Source: Listeria aquatica FSL S10-1188 (GTDB lineage Bacteria > Bacillota > Bacilli > Lactobacillales > Listeriaceae). Taken from it: DNA of 53,720 bases. The position numbers and the translations under genes are program-made. Positions 17,822-29,057 of this stretch are shown here, piece after piece. The notes under the pieces were generated by a model, which made no database searches, had not been told where the DNA came from, and worked only from the letters and a program-made list of their open reading frames with translations. Each line of letters starts with the position of its first letter. Position 1 is the first letter of the stretch. The stretch is taken from the NCBI RefSeq assembly GCF_000525795.1, contig NZ_AOCG01000016.1:1-53720 (forward strand). The letters run 5' to 3'.

Positions 17822-19242
17822 TTAATTTCTATTTTTAAATTTATCCATCAATACACGTACAGGAGCAGGTTTTATTAAAATCATAAAAATTGCATATACG
17901 ACAACTGCGGTGGCAATTTGGACACACATGGAATAAAAAGCCCCTTTAATGAGCATCCCCATTCCAAATCCAGCAACTACCATTACAAGTGCAGCTATCA
18001 CATAGCCTGCAGTCTCTTTAAATAAATGAATTTGCAAACTTTTTCTTATCATGATGATTTGAGCAATAGCAATTACTGCTTCTCCTGCTACAGAGGATAT
18101 GGCAGCTCCAAGCGCCCCATATGAAGGAATTAATAAGAATGATAGAGCAATCGAGACAAGGATACCCACAATAAGTGACACAATTGATTTTGCTACTTGA
18201 TTTGCAGCAACCATATACTGCTGGCCAATAATCGATCCCCATCCCATAAATAGAAGACCTACCGATAGAATCGCTAATACATATTCAATACCATCAAAGT
18301 TTTCCCCAAAAAAGAGTAGCGAGAAATTTTTTCGAGATTAAAATCATGCCGAAAAGTAGAGGAATTGAGATCATGTTAACGATCTGAAAGGATAGTAATG
18401 TATACTTATTCGCTGTTTTAGCTTCTCCTTTATGAAATTCGTTAGCTATCCTTGGGAAAATCACATTACCAATAGCCGTGACACAAGCTGATAACATCCT
18501 GACTACCTTATCTGAGTTCTCGAAATAACCAGTCTGTGTTAATGTAGAGAAGTTTCCCAAAAATAATTTATTCATATTCACAAAAATCTGAGTAAGCAGT
18601 TGCGGTAAAAACAAGAAAAACACGGGTCGAACATGCGGTTTCAAATCTAGATTTTTGACCGCTACTTTGTGTATTCTTTTCCTTAAATATGTCCAAAGAG
18701 TCAAATTCCCTAAAAAAGTAGATATAGCATTTATCGCTACATACAAAGCAATGTCATTTGGAGTTCGAATGAATATAAAAACACTTACAAGGGCTACTAA
18801 TTTTACAACGATATTTCTTGAAATCGTCTTTTTGAAATCTTCTAGCCCAATAAAAAACCATGAAATATCAACAGCAGCAGCCAAGATAAAAATACCTTGT
18901 AGGATGAAAATGAATGTATACTCTCCGTACACATAAATAAACAAACCATATAATAACGCTGAAATAAAGAACATCACTAGTTTTATGATCATAAGTTCAA
19001 AAAATACTCTTGACCTGTCTTGATCTGATTCCCTGACCTGAGCAATTGATCTAGCACCATATATTGAAATACCTAAGTTTCCGATCAAAATAAAGTACTG
19101 AACAACTGAATACGTATACGCATATACCCCTATTCCTTCTGCCCCTAATGTTCTTGAAATATAAGGAACTGTTACTAGAGGGATCAGCATAAGAAGTATC
19201 TGATACGTCATATTATAAGCATAGTTTTTTTAAAATTTTCAT
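17822..19242 (-). CDS. Wzx-type polysaccharide flippase (two frameshifts)
   Basis: Reconstructed as 472 residues with about 12-14 membrane helices (MATE-like polysaccharide transporter family). ATG 19240-19242 has CAGGAG ten bases upstream and reads MKILKNYAYNMTYQILL only if the A7 run at 19225-19231 is six. A second break at about 18304-18309 (six T on the coding strand, five expected) joins LISKKFLATLFGENFDGIEY to the C-terminal half starting near 18290. It moves lipid-linked repeat units across the membrane and is the last gene of the operon. Confidence 0.88.
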
Positions 19243-19305
19243 ATTTAATTTACTCCTGACAATAAATCTAAGCTTCTTTATATTTTCAACGCGTAGTCTG
19301 CTAAA

Positions 19306-20239
19306 TTACTTTAAGATATACCTTTTTATTCGTCTATTTAAAATAAATTTTTGTTTGTTGAAATGTTTATTCATATCTTGGAAAATATTATTATTATCCA
19401 ACTGTAAAAAATGTTCTTCCTTAAGGCCATCATAGCATGGCAATAAGCCTTTATTTGTGATTAAAATATGAGTAGCATCTTGCGTATTATCTACCATTTT
19501 TCTTTTTTTGAAAATGAATATAAAGATATTCCTCTTTTGTAATCATGCCTGTTTTTTTATGGTACGTGCATTTGAACAAATTACCATTTTCCCACTCAAA
19601 CAATGTTGTCTTGGCTTTACGATTAGCATCGTTTTCACAGACATCAATCATTCTAAACTTCCAAGGATCAATATCAATAAAATCTCTTTCTTTATATCTA
19701 GGTACTTTGAGTAAATCAAATTTACTAGGCATTATTTTTTCATCAAAAAAGTAAATCCTATTAGAAGTAAATACTTTTTTATAATTTAGACCTTCATCCG
19801 ACATAAACCGATCATTATTAAGTTCATTATTCCTATACAACATAAAATGTCCGTATTGATAGATTTGGTCATATCGCTGTAAAACATCCTCAGTTACAAA
19901 ATGATCAATTCTTCCAAAGATCAAATCCACATCACAATAACCCCAGAAATCATAGTCTTTAATCCAATTTTGCAAGACTTTTCCATATGTTGGCTTATAA
20001 TCACAAAGCTTATATGGAGATTCTAATGCAATTGGAAAATCAAAAGCTTGTTGAACAATTGATCTAAATTCCGGAAAGGACATCTTCCAAAAGCTAATGT
20101 TTTCAAACTCGATTTGCAGGTCATTATCACTAATAAAAATAAAATCAATATTTTCATTTCTGCCACATGAATTCATAAATACATTAAAATTCTCTGGAAG
20201 GTTGCCAAAATAAGGCACAATAATTACAATTTTTTTCAT
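19306..20239 (-). CDS. DUF6625-like putative glycosyltransferase (one frameshift)
   Basis: Reconstructed at 310 residues: MKKIVIIVPYFGNLPENFNV opens a GT-A-like Rossmann start, and YDFWGYCDVDLIFGRID provides an Asp-Val-Asp that could bind the nucleotide-sugar metal. The frame breaks at a seven-A run near 19503-19509; six A continues HFQKRKMVDNTQDATHILIT. Proteins of this kind occur in capsule and cell-wall polysaccharide clusters. The sugar transferred is unknown. Confidence 0.7.
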
Positions 20240-20293
20240 CTATGGAAAATCCTTCCTTTTAAAATTATAAAGATTCTTGAGTAAAATTAAAAC

Positions 20294-21410
20294 TTAACGT
20301 GATTTTTTACTAATAATGAGATAAAGCTTTCGTCTTGTCCTACTAATACCTGTATAAAGATTGAACAACGGGTGGTAACTCTCATCAATGAGTCCAATAA
20401 ATTCTACAGCCACTTCAATAAGCAGCAATAAAACAACTATTAAAATAATGGATCCCCAAGTAGTTGAGAAATATAAAAGAAAACTAATTCCTGAGAATAA
20501 AGCCGCGATCACATAGAGTAATAATACGGTTTGCCGATTGCTCAATCCTAATGCCAAAAGTCGATGATGAATGTGCGAGCGATCTGCCGTCGAAATCGAT
20601 GTTTTTTTGCTTTAAGCGGCGAATAATCGCAAAAAATGTATCAGTAAAAGGTACGCCTAAAATAATAATCGGAATAAGAAGAGAGATTAGTGTCACATTC
20701 TTAAATTCCATCAACGATAAAATCGCGATCATAAACCCGATGAACATCGCACCTGTGTCACCCATAAAAACCGAGGCTGGTGGGAAATTAAAGACCAGAA
20801 ATGCTAATAATGCGCCCACTAACAAGAAAGCTGTAAATGCGCTACCCATGTTCCCCAAAAGAAGCGCCATTCCTCCAATTGTCATTAAAGCAATTGTAGA
20901 GACTCCACCAGCTAAGCCATCTAGTCCATCAATTAAATTAATTGCATTTACAATAGCCAAGATCCAAAAAATCGAAATCGGAATGGCAAAGTAACCAAAT
21001 TCAATTCGTCCGAGAAATGGTAGATAGATATGGTGAACCATAATACCACCCCAAATTGTGACGCAAAGTGCAGCAAGCACTTGACCAGCTAGTTTTAACT
21101 TGGGTGAAAGTTCTTTAATATCATCAATAACACCTGTTCCAACAATGATTAGCATGCCAACAAATAAAGGTAATGCGTTACTTCGATCAATAGGGGCTAA
21201 AAAAGCCATGATCGTAAAACTGAGGAAAATCGCGAGCCCACCAAGCGTTGCTGTTGGCTTCGTATGCGCATGTCTTTCACGTGGCATATCAACCGCACCA
21301 ACCAAAAAAGCTAATTTACGGATAAGGGGCATCAGCAATAATCCCAATATAAAGGTGAGAACCGTCCATACTAACAATCTATATTCAACTCCATTCTTTT
21401 TGCCGTTCAT
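20294..21410 (-). CDS. tagO: WecA/TagO-type undecaprenyl-phosphate GlcNAc-1-phosphate transferase (one frameshift)
   Basis: Reconstructed at 371 residues with about 11 membrane helices. Family motifs are present: VDMPRERHAHTKPTATLGG, NLIDGLDGLAGG with the Asp pair, NFPPASVFMGDTGAMFIGF, and ADRSHIHHRLLALG, the last recovered only after trimming the A7 run at about 20603-20609 to six. The enzyme puts GlcNAc-1-P on undecaprenyl phosphate, starting polymer synthesis. The first codons overlap the preceding glycosyltransferase by 26 bases. Another tagO for wall teichoic acid could exist elsewhere. Confidence 0.88.
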
Positions 21411-22474
21411 CTAAGTTTGAAATACTTAGTGATTCCTGTGACTCTTCTTCCAATAAACTTTCATAGTAGCGATCCCATTTTTCAAAATACTTCTCAAGTG
21501 AAAAATCCGTTTTTATTTTTTCATATGCAGCTTGCGATAATTTTTCTCGTAGTTTTTCATCAGTCAAGAAATATCTCAGCTTTTCTACCATGGAAGATAT
21601 ATCCCCTGGCTTGATCAACATGCCATTTTCACCATCTTGAATCACTTGAGGAATACCTCCAACGTCCGAGGCCAAATTCGGAATACCTTCGGACATGGTT
21701 TCTAAAATAGACATTGGAAGACCTTCTTGATAGGAAGGCAGCAAATGTAGTACTGTTCCAGCTACTATTTCATCCCGATCTTCTTTTAATAGCCAGCCAC
21801 CGAGGCGGACATTTTGACTAGCAAGAGCTTCCATCTCTCTTTCAACTTCTTCGATTTCACCATCTCCAAACAGCGTGAAACATACATTTGGAAATTCGGA
21901 TTCTAGTTGCTTGGCGACATGAAGGATATCATAACTCCCTTTGCGTTTGCCTAGGCGACCAAGCGTAATAATTTCTGTTGCTCTCGGATTGTATTTGGGT
22001 TGTTCTTCAACCATCACTGCGTTTTCAATAATTTCAATTGGTGCATCTGTAATTTGCTCATAAAATGCTGCCCATTCTTCACTTAAAACAACAAGTCCAT
22101 CTAAACGAGAAAGTTCTCGCCGAATCTTTTTTTTTCGCTTTTTTTCCTGCCAATTTGTAAAAAGTGTCAAATTGAGAGGCATGCATATGGAAAATGACTT
22201 TTGTACGACGTGGTACTAATTTAGCGAGTAGTGCTTTTCGATAAAAACTGCTTTTTTGCGCTACATGAAAATGAACAACATCGATCTTGTCTTTTCTAAT
22301 ATTTTTGCGTAATGTCAACACGGCTTTTATTCCTGTCGAAAATTTATGTTTTTCTGTCCATGTCGCTAGGTAGGATACCTGATTTTCACCACTATAATAT
22401 TCTTTAAAATTGGCAATAACCGTTGCAATGCCACCTTTTGAGTCAGATTTTGGTCCAACCATTAATATATTCAC
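21385..22474 (-). CDS. GT4-family glycosyltransferase (one frameshift)
   Basis: Reconstructed at 362 residues. The N-terminal Rossmann domain begins MNILMVGPKSDSKGGIATVI (Gly-rich donor loop), and the C-terminal GT-B domain has LGRLGKRKGSYDIL and SYQEGLPMSILETMSEGIPN, the E-x7-E element of GT4 retaining enzymes. The break lies at adjoining A7 and A9 runs (about 22122-22142); losing one A from either restores KAKKKIRRELSRLDGLVVLS. It adds one sugar of the repeat unit on the cytoplasmic side. Confidence 0.88.
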
Positions 22475-23776
22475 TTTGCTTCACTTCCTTCGAAACCGCT
22501 TCTTCTTCATTTGCAGAAGAGTGCTTGTATTTTTGTAAAAGTATTCCACCGCATACAAGCCCAAGCATGGTTGAAGATAGTGCTGAAAACATCACATGTC
22601 CTGCTGAAATACTGTAGAACATTAGAACCATGAAGGCGATTGTATAAATACTGCGATTTTGTTTTTTTAGTGATACAAAGAAGAAATAACCAAGCATCAC
22701 TGTAGTTAGTACAACCCCAATTAAACCAAGTGCATAAAGTCCATCTACTGGATCCATTTCAATCAAACCATATCGTTCAAAATTGATGGATCGATATTCA
22801 AAGCCGAAACCGATTAGAGGAATGAGGAAATTGTTACGATTATCTGCAAAGAGTTCGTAACCAGCCACCATATAATCACTTCGCGAGCTCGTTAAAAGTC
22901 GAACTAAATTTCCGTTATATAGCCGATAAAAATAGGTGATTCGATCAACCATTCCAGATGTTGCAGAGATAATGAAATCCCAACCTGCCACCACAAGACC
23001 AATAAGTGCTGCGACAGCAATAATAAATATAATTAGGCGATAAATAGATTTAAATTGCTTTTGACAAACAAGAAAATGAATCAGAATACCAACAGTAAAT
23101 AAGATTCCATAAATGATTCCTGTTTTCGTACTAATTAGGATGAGTGTGACGATAATGCCTAGATAAAGAATTAATAAAGCGACAGTCTGTAGAACTGCTT
23201 TTCTTTCTAATGCTTTTATGAAATGCCAGCCGACAAAAGTTGCATTAATCATGAACGCAATCGTAAGATCGTTACTTGCAAAGAAAAAGCTTTTATATCC
23301 AGCATTACTATTAACATAAGCCTGATTTCCGACATTTAAAAAATAAGGAATTAACATTTCTAATGTGAATAAAATACTCACAACCAAAAAGATTTTGCTG
23401 TAATTCATCGTTAAGAAAATTTCTTTACGCTGATAAACAAAATAGGCAATGACCACCCACAAGAAAAATTTCGTAAAAACTGCTAAATCTGCGAATAAAA
23501 AGGACACAGAATTTTGCAGAACAATAGCTTGCAAAAATAGCAACATCAGTGAGCCAGCTATAAAAGTAATCGAGATCAGCGTGTAAAAAGTTTTTTCTTA
23601 AGTCCTGCATGAAGAATACAAACAACAAGGTAAATGAAACAAAAGAAGCGATAGGCTGTACCAAGTGGCAAAGGAACATTGAAGCTGATAAAAAGCCCAT
23701 TTAAAAAATCAACCAGCGGAAAAACCGACATGATAATAAAGAAAAAATAAATATTTAATGGCTTATTTTTAGTCAA
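22443..23776 (-). CDS. Wzy-type O-antigen/polysaccharide polymerase (one frameshift)
   Basis: Reconstructed at 444 residues with about 11-12 membrane helices and a large extracytoplasmic loop containing GFGFEYRSINFERYGLIEMD, the O-antigen ligase/Wzy loop style. The frame is lost near 23585-23596, where A6 and T5 runs adjoin on the coding strand; one missing T (or two extra A) gives KKKLFYTLISITFIAGSLML. It overlaps the glycosyltransferase start by about 30 bases. It polymerises repeat units on the outer face of the membrane. Confidence 0.8.
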
Positions 23777-23790
23777 TGGTCACGCCTCCT

Positions 23791-24910
23791 TTATCCATTA
23801 ATCCTTTCCTTATTTGTTTCGGAAAGTTGTAAGTGAAATTGACTGATTTGCTTTCCAAGTTTACGCCCAAACTGTTGTGCCGGTTTTTCGAATAATAAAT
23901 AGGAAAGATAGGCTACTACAAAAATTAGGGGTAAACTTAATAACTCAACAACTACTAATGATGAAATGACATTGTGTAGTAAATAAATCCAAGGAATAAA
24001 CACAACACAATGTACGAGATAAACGCTAAACGATATCTTTCCTAAGAAAAGATAGATAGGGCGAGACAACCATGCTTGAACAGTTTCTGACTGGTAACAA
24101 ACAAGAATTATCCCCACACATCCAACACCAATGACTACATCTGAAAACACCTGCGGCACATTTATTCCAGTAACAAGAAGTGCAAATCCATGGAAATAAA
24201 GAAAAATGGATATTAGCATGAGATACACTTTTTGCTTTTTGCTAAACGTTCGAATAGATTCCCAGTAAAGCGTTAGCAAGATACCAGCAATAAAAAATCC
24301 AATATGGAAAATCGTTTGACCGATTAAAAATTGTTGATCGATTATAAATAAGACGACTGTCCCAAGACCAAAGGATAAAGCGATTAGTCCAACTCCCCAT
24401 TTCAGTCCTTTTCGTTCGATAAAATAATAAAATAGAGGAAAAAGAATCGAAATCCGAAGTTCAACAATAAGCGACCAAATCACAGGATCAATGCGATCAA
24501 CATAATTCCCACTCATGAAGATATTCTCTAAAAAAAACTTTCCACTGAAGTGCATCTGTTCCAAAAGTGTTAAACCAACCTGATAATGTGGAAATACCCG
24601 ATGGTGTGAACTTTAGAAACAAACACTCTGTTAAAAGAATAATGGCTAGAAACGGGAGATAGATTCTACAAATACGTTTTACCAAAAAAGCTGCATAGCC
24701 CTGCCACGTAAATCGATCTTTATTTTTAAGTGCTAGGCTAAGTGCAATTCCGCTCAATAGAAAAAAGAGAATAACAGCACTTCTGCCAAGCGGCTCAAAA
24801 ATTTCTTTCATCAACGTTTCTTCTCTAAAAGTTCCTGCGAGGTGTGTTGCAACAACCGTAACCGCTGCAATACCTCTTAGTGAATCCAAAAAATAGATTC
24901 GTTTTGACAT
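23791..24910 (-). CDS. Acyltransferase 3 (OafA-like) membrane O-acyltransferase (one frameshift)
   Basis: Reconstructed at 372 residues with about ten membrane helices. It starts MSKRIYFLDSLRGIAAVTVV, the family signature with DSLRG, followed by RSAVILFFLLSGIALSL and RICRIYLPF. The break is a run of eight T (coding strand) at 24530-24537; seven T joins WKVFLENIFMSGNYVDRIDP. Such enzymes add acetyl or other acyl groups to polysaccharides. It is likely to decorate the polymer made here. Confidence 0.88.
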
Positions 24911-24931
24911 TCCTTCTTAGCCTCCCGATTT

Positions 24932-25693
24932 TTAATGACGATGCATTTTCGCTTTTCCAACTTTAAAGAGAAATGATGCATTCCCTTTCACACTGCGACT
25001 AAACATTCGACGCGGTTCTTGAATAAAGCGGTAAAACCATTCAAGTCCTGATTTTTGCATCCAAACAGGCGCACGTTTTGTTTTTCCTGCAAGTACATCA
25101 AAACTTCCGCCAACTCCCATTGCAAATGGCACCTTCATAACATCTTTATACTCGTTAATCCAAAACTCTTTTTGTGGACTTGAAAAAGCCACAAACAAAA
25201 GATCAGCTTTACTATCACGAATTTGTTCTGCAATAGAAAGCGACTCTGACTCATCGAAATAACCATTGCGATAACCTGCAATTTCAAGATCAGGGTATTC
25301 CTCACGATGTTTTGCTACGACTGCTTCCACAACTTCTTCGGTTGCCCCAAAATAAAAGGGGCGCCATCCTTTCTCAGCAGCAAGCGCGACAAGTTCTGAG
25401 AATAAGTCAATTCCTGTCACACGTTCTGGCACATCATAGCCAAGAATTCTTCCTGCCCAAACAATTGACTGACCATCTGCATTGATTAAAGGACAATCAT
25501 TGACAATCGCTTTTAACTCAGGATTTTTAGCCATTAAATTAACCTTGTTCGCATTGATCACAACATGTTGCGTCGGAATTCTTGATTCCACAATGCGTTC
25601 AACCTCTTCAATTGTTTCGCTCATTGTTAGACAATCTAATTGGCTACCCAAAAACTCTACACGCTTCCCTATATTTCCTTCTGCTACATACAT
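24932..25693 (-). CDS. WecG/TagA/CpsF-family glycosyltransferase
   Basis: 253 residues, intact. Family motifs are clear: VINANKVNLMAKNPEL, LINADGQSIVWAGRILG with the conserved Asp, RPFYFGATEEV, and VGGSFDVLAGKTKRAPVWMQ followed by GLEWFYRFIQEPRR. TagA transfers ManNAc and WecG transfers ManNAcA to lipid-linked GlcNAc. With a WecC-like dehydrogenase in the same operon the WecG reaction is attractive, but sequence alone does not separate the two. Confidence 0.92.
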   Translation of the reverse strand: MYVAEGNIGKRVEFLGSQLDCLTMSETIEEVERIVESRIPTQHVVINANKVNLMAKNPELKAIVNDCPLINADGQSIVWAGRILGYDVPERVTGIDLFSELVALAAEKGWRPFYFGATEEVVEAVVAKHREEYPDLEIAGYRNGYFDESESLSIAEQIRDSKADLLFVAFSSPQKEFWINEYKDVMKVPFAMGVGGSFDVLAGKTKRAPVWMQKSGLEWFYRFIQEPRRMFSRSVKGNASFLFKVGKAKMHRH

Positions 25694-25771
25694 TTTAGGT
25701 TTATCATCCTTCCAACATTGAATATTATTCCAAATTTTCCTTTTATTTATTTTGTATTTTCTATACCAAAA

Positions 25772-26451
25772 CTATTTATAAGCATAATAGTAATAATTAC
25801 TTTTCTTCTCACTTACACCGTTCAGAACAGCCCCAATAATCGGTGCTCTTGTCATCCTGATTTGTTCAACTGCTTGTTTTGTACGCTCTTTAAGTGATGA
25901 TCCAAATCGAGTTACAAGAATTACACCATCTGTTTGCGGTGCAAGAACAAGCGCATCGGATACAATTGTAATAGGTGAAGTATCAATAATAATAAGATCA
26001 AAAGTTTGTTGTAGTTCTTCTAATACGTTTGCCATTTTTTTTCGATCCCAACATTTCATTCGGATTCGGTGGAATGGCTCCACTTGTTAAAACAAACAAG
26101 TTATCAATTTCTGTTGACTGATAGCTCTCCTCTAAACTAATTTCATCAGTTAAGACAGCCGAAAGACCCGTATATAAGTTCTTAGAGAAAGTTTTATGAA
26201 TGGTAGGTTTTCGCAAATCTGCATCAATCAACAACGTTTTCTTACCCTGCTGAGCAAAGACAACTGCCAGATTAGCTGAAATCGTTGACTTACCGCTTCC
26301 TGCTTCAGGTGAAGTAATTAGAATCGTTTTGAAAGTAGAATCAATGCTTGAAAAATCAATGCCTGCACGGATTGTCTTGAACTGTTCACTTACAGGTGAA
26401 TTCGGATCATTGTATGCGATTAATTGCTTCCGTTCGGTTCTTTTTTTTCAT
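25772..26451 (-). CDS. cpsD: CpsD/CapB bacterial tyrosine kinase (two frameshifts)
   Basis: Reconstructed at 225 residues. ATG 26449-26451 follows GAAGGAG; an eight-A run directly after it (seven expected) gives MKKRTERKQLIAYNDPNSPV. Walker A is SPEAGSGKST, A' is TLLIDADLRKPT and Walker B is DLIIIDTSP, completing the BY-kinase set. A second seven-A run at about 26034-26040 (six expected) joins LGSKKMANVLEELQQ. The C-terminus carries a tyrosine cluster, SNYYYYAYK, the autophosphorylation tail. It is activated by the adjacent CapA/Wzz partner, whose gene it overlaps. Confidence 0.92.
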
Positions 26452-27172
26452 TCCTAGCACTCTCCTTCTCTATATTTTTTTCTAGCTCCATCTGTTCTGG
26501 CTCAAAAGCATTGACCGTTCCTAGTACAGTAAGTCCAAGTGCATCTTGTAGATCTTCCACACTTTTAATCGTGCGATCAAAGATGGTCTGAACAAAAATA
26601 ATCATGATCCCAATTATTGCTCCAATTACAAATGAAAGTGTCAGCATTAAACTCTTATGAGGTTTAACAGGTGCTTGTGTTTTAGAATACTGAGCTTGAG
26701 AAAGTATTGTTACATTATCAACTTTCATAATATTCGGTATTTGTCTTTCAAAGACCTGCGCGGTTTTATTAACTATTTCCGTCGCACCTTTTGCGCTTGG
26801 ATATTCAGCTGCAATCTCGATAATTTGTGAATTCGAGTTATTACTTACCTGGATTGCACCACCAAGTTCAGCTTGCGAATATTTATTTCCTAATTCTTTT
26901 TCCACTTCTTTTAAAATTCTTGGGCTCGTGACAATCGCACTATACGTGTCAACTAATTGTAAGTTCGCCTGGACATCTTGCGCTTGGATATTGGTTTCAC
27001 TCGAATCTACTTGGTTCACCAAAACTTGCGTCTTACTTTGATAAACAGGCGTAGCAATAAACCAAAGATAGATACTCATGATACAGACACATAAGCCGAT
27101 TGCCCCCAAAATGTACCATTTACCCCGGCTAATCGCACCAAATATTCTTTTTAAATCAATTAATTCCTCCAT
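26420..27172 (-). CDS. CapA/Wzz-type chain-length determinant and kinase activator
   Basis: 250 residues: membrane helix at about 18-38 (WYILGAIGLCVCIMSIYLWF), extracytoplasmic coiled-coil domain, second helix about 175-198 (LMLTLSFVIGAIIGIMIIFV) preceded by a Pro-rich APVKPHKS motif, and a charged cytoplasmic tail. This is the Gram-positive split form, with the kinase on a separate protein (CpsD). Its 3' end overlaps the cpsD start by about 32 bases; the last residues change slightly if the A8 run is trimmed. It controls polymer length. Confidence 0.92.
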   Translation of the reverse strand: MEELIDLKRIFGAISRGKWYILGAIGLCVCIMSIYLWFIATPVYQSKTQVLVNQVDSSETNIQAQDVQANLQLVDTYSAIVTSPRILKEVEKELGNKYSQAELGGAIQVSNNSNSQIIEIAAEYPSAKGATEIVNKTAQVFERQIPNIMKVDNVTILSQAQYSKTQAPVKPHKSLMLTLSFVIGAIIGIMIIFVQTIFDRTIKSVEDLQDALGLTVLGTVNAFEPEQMELEKNIEKESARNEKKEPNGSN

Positions 27173-27193
27173 TGCACTCTCCTACTCCATTAT

Positions 27194-28476
27194 TTAAAAC
27201 GAAGGGACTCTTTCTATCCGACTTAGCGAGCCAATATTCCCCAACGAAAGATAGTGATTCTTCACCACATGATTTGGGAATATATGTTTAGTATCAAATA
27301 CATAGGTCTGTTTCATCTCACTTAAATCCTCTTCAGTTAACGTTTTAAATTCATTATGATCTGTTAAAACAAGTAATAAGTCACTATCGAGCGTCGCCTT
27401 TTTGAAATCTTTTTCAATCCAAGACTGATTCACATGCGGATCGAAAACACTGACCTCATAACTTCCGTCATTCAATAATTTTTGCGTGATTTCAAGCGCG
27501 GGACTTTCACGAATATCATCCACATTTCCTTTATAAGTGACCCCTAGAACAGTTATTTTTTTACCATTAATTTGTTCCATTAATATTTTTGTTCTTGAAA
27601 AAACAAAGTCTGGCATCGATGTATTAATGGCCCGAGCTGTTTGAATAAGAGGGGTGGTTTCTGGTGTGCTAGCCACGATAAAATACGGATCTACCGCTAG
27701 ACAATGCCCACCGACACCTGGCCCTGGTGAATGAATGTTGACACGTGGATGTTTATTTGCCATTTCAATCACTTCAAGCGCATCAATGTCGAGGTCCTCT
27801 CCGATCTTCACAAGCTCATTTGCAAGCGCAATATTGACATCGCGATAAGTATTCTCCATTAGTTTGGAAAGCTCTGCCGCAGAAGCAGATGAGGTGATTA
27901 ATTCGCCTTCAACGAAAATACTATAGATTTTTTTTTCCAGCTTCCGTGCACGCACTCGTCACTCCGCCAATAATTCGATTGTTATACTTTAATTCATGTA
28001 AAATTTTTCCTGGAAGCACGCGTTCTGGACAATGCACAAGAAAAATATCTTTTCCAATTTCAAACCCAGCCTCTTCGATTAGTGGTTTCACAAAGTCTTC
28101 TGTCGTACGCGGTGCAATCGTTGACTCAACAATGACTGTATTTCCTTTTTCAAGAACCGGCACGAGTGATTTCACTGCATCAAGCACATAGGTTAAGTCG
28201 CAACTTTTATACTGATCGTCTTTGTTAGGCGTTGGAACAGCCACAATAAATGCATCGGCTGGTTCCACCTTTAGCTGTGCCTTGAAGTTCCCAGACTGAA
28301 CAGCTTTTTTTTAGTTCTGTTTCCAGCCCAGGCTCTTCTAAATGCACATGTCCATTATTTAACATTGTAATAACATCTTCTTTTACATCTACACCAATAA
28401 CTTCTTGATTATGATTTGCGAACATAATGGCTGTGGGTAAGCCGATATAACCTAAGCCAATCGTAACAATTTTCAT
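27194..28476 (-). CDS. wecC: UDP-N-acetyl-D-mannosamine dehydrogenase-like (two frameshifts)
   Basis: Reconstructed at 426 residues, normal for the family. The NAD-binding start is [20 protein letters not shown], and the catalytic Cys lies in [14 protein letters not shown] as in WecC. Breaks at an eight-A run (about 28305-28312, joining [20 protein letters not shown]) and a nine-A run (about 27930-27938, joining [17 protein letters not shown]) are each one A too long. It oxidises UDP-ManNAc to UDP-ManNAcA. The 2-epimerase that makes UDP-ManNAc is not in the window. First gene of the polysaccharide operon, 25 bases after the lipoprotein stop. Confidence 0.88.
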
Positions 28477-28501
28477 TCTGACACCTTCTTATCTCACTAT
28501 T

Positions 28502-28984
28502 CTATTTCGTCTTTACTTCCCATTTTGCTTTTACTTTATCACTAGGTTTATATTGCAATTCTGTTGGCGTTACATCTTTCTTTAATACAAAATAAACAGT
28601 TCCTGTAAGTGAATCTCCTTTTTCAAAAGAATCACCAAATGAAGCATAACTATAATCTGGTTTTACTGTTTTGCCATCACTTGTTTTAAGGAGAAAATCA
28701 ACAGTCCCGATACCCTTTTGGTCGTTACTTACATTTTCAGCTTTCACCTTAAAGCTGTAGACTTTTTTGTTAGAATCTTTTTCATCTGACACTTTACTTA
28801 CATCACTGTTTTCCAGAGTGATTTTCATGTTATCCACTGTAACTGTGTTATCATTTTTGGACACTGAAACACTTTGCTTGGTTGTTTCTTTTTTATCATT
28901 ACTTGTCTTATCACTAGTATCACTTGAACAAGCCGTTAGAAAAACGACAAACAAGGCACTAAAAATCAACAATACTTTTTTCAT
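28502..28984 (-). CDS. DUF4352-type lipoprotein
   Basis: 160 residues from ATG 28982-28984, with GGAGG upstream; an earlier in-frame ATG at 29014 has no such box. The signal peptide MKKVLLIFSALFVVFLTACS has lipobox LTAC, then a Ser/Thr/Lys linker and a beta-sandwich domain resembling DUF4352 (MKITLENSDVSKV; SYASFGDSFEKGDSLTGTVY). Such small extracellular domains are often on antigens or carrier proteins with no known activity. It may share a transcript with the polysaccharide operon downstream. Confidence 0.88.
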   Translation of the reverse strand: MKKVLLIFSALFVVFLTACSSDTSDKTSNDKKETTKQSVSVSKNDNTVTVDNMKITLENSDVSKVSDEKDSNKKVYSFKVKAENVSNDQKGIGTVDFLLKTSDGKTVKPDYSYASFGDSFEKGDSLTGTVYFVLKKDVTPTELQYKPSDKVKAKWEVKTK

Positions 28985-29008
28985 TTTTATTGACCTCCAT
29001 AAAATTGA

Positions 29009-29044
29009 ATTCATTGAGATACCAGACTTGGTATCTCAATGAAT
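29009..29044 (-). terminator. Terminator-like hairpin after the Ig-repeat gene
   Basis: A near-perfect stem of about 16 bp (29009-29024 with 29029-29044) follows the Ig-repeat stop by 14 bases; on the minus strand it is followed by a modest T-rich stretch. Confidence 0.65.
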
Positions 29045-29057
29045 CAGAATTGCTTTA

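Noticed and set aside
27194..28476. Dehydrogenase fragments as three separate genes
   Set aside because: The three frames join exactly into one family-length protein after removing one A from each of two runs.
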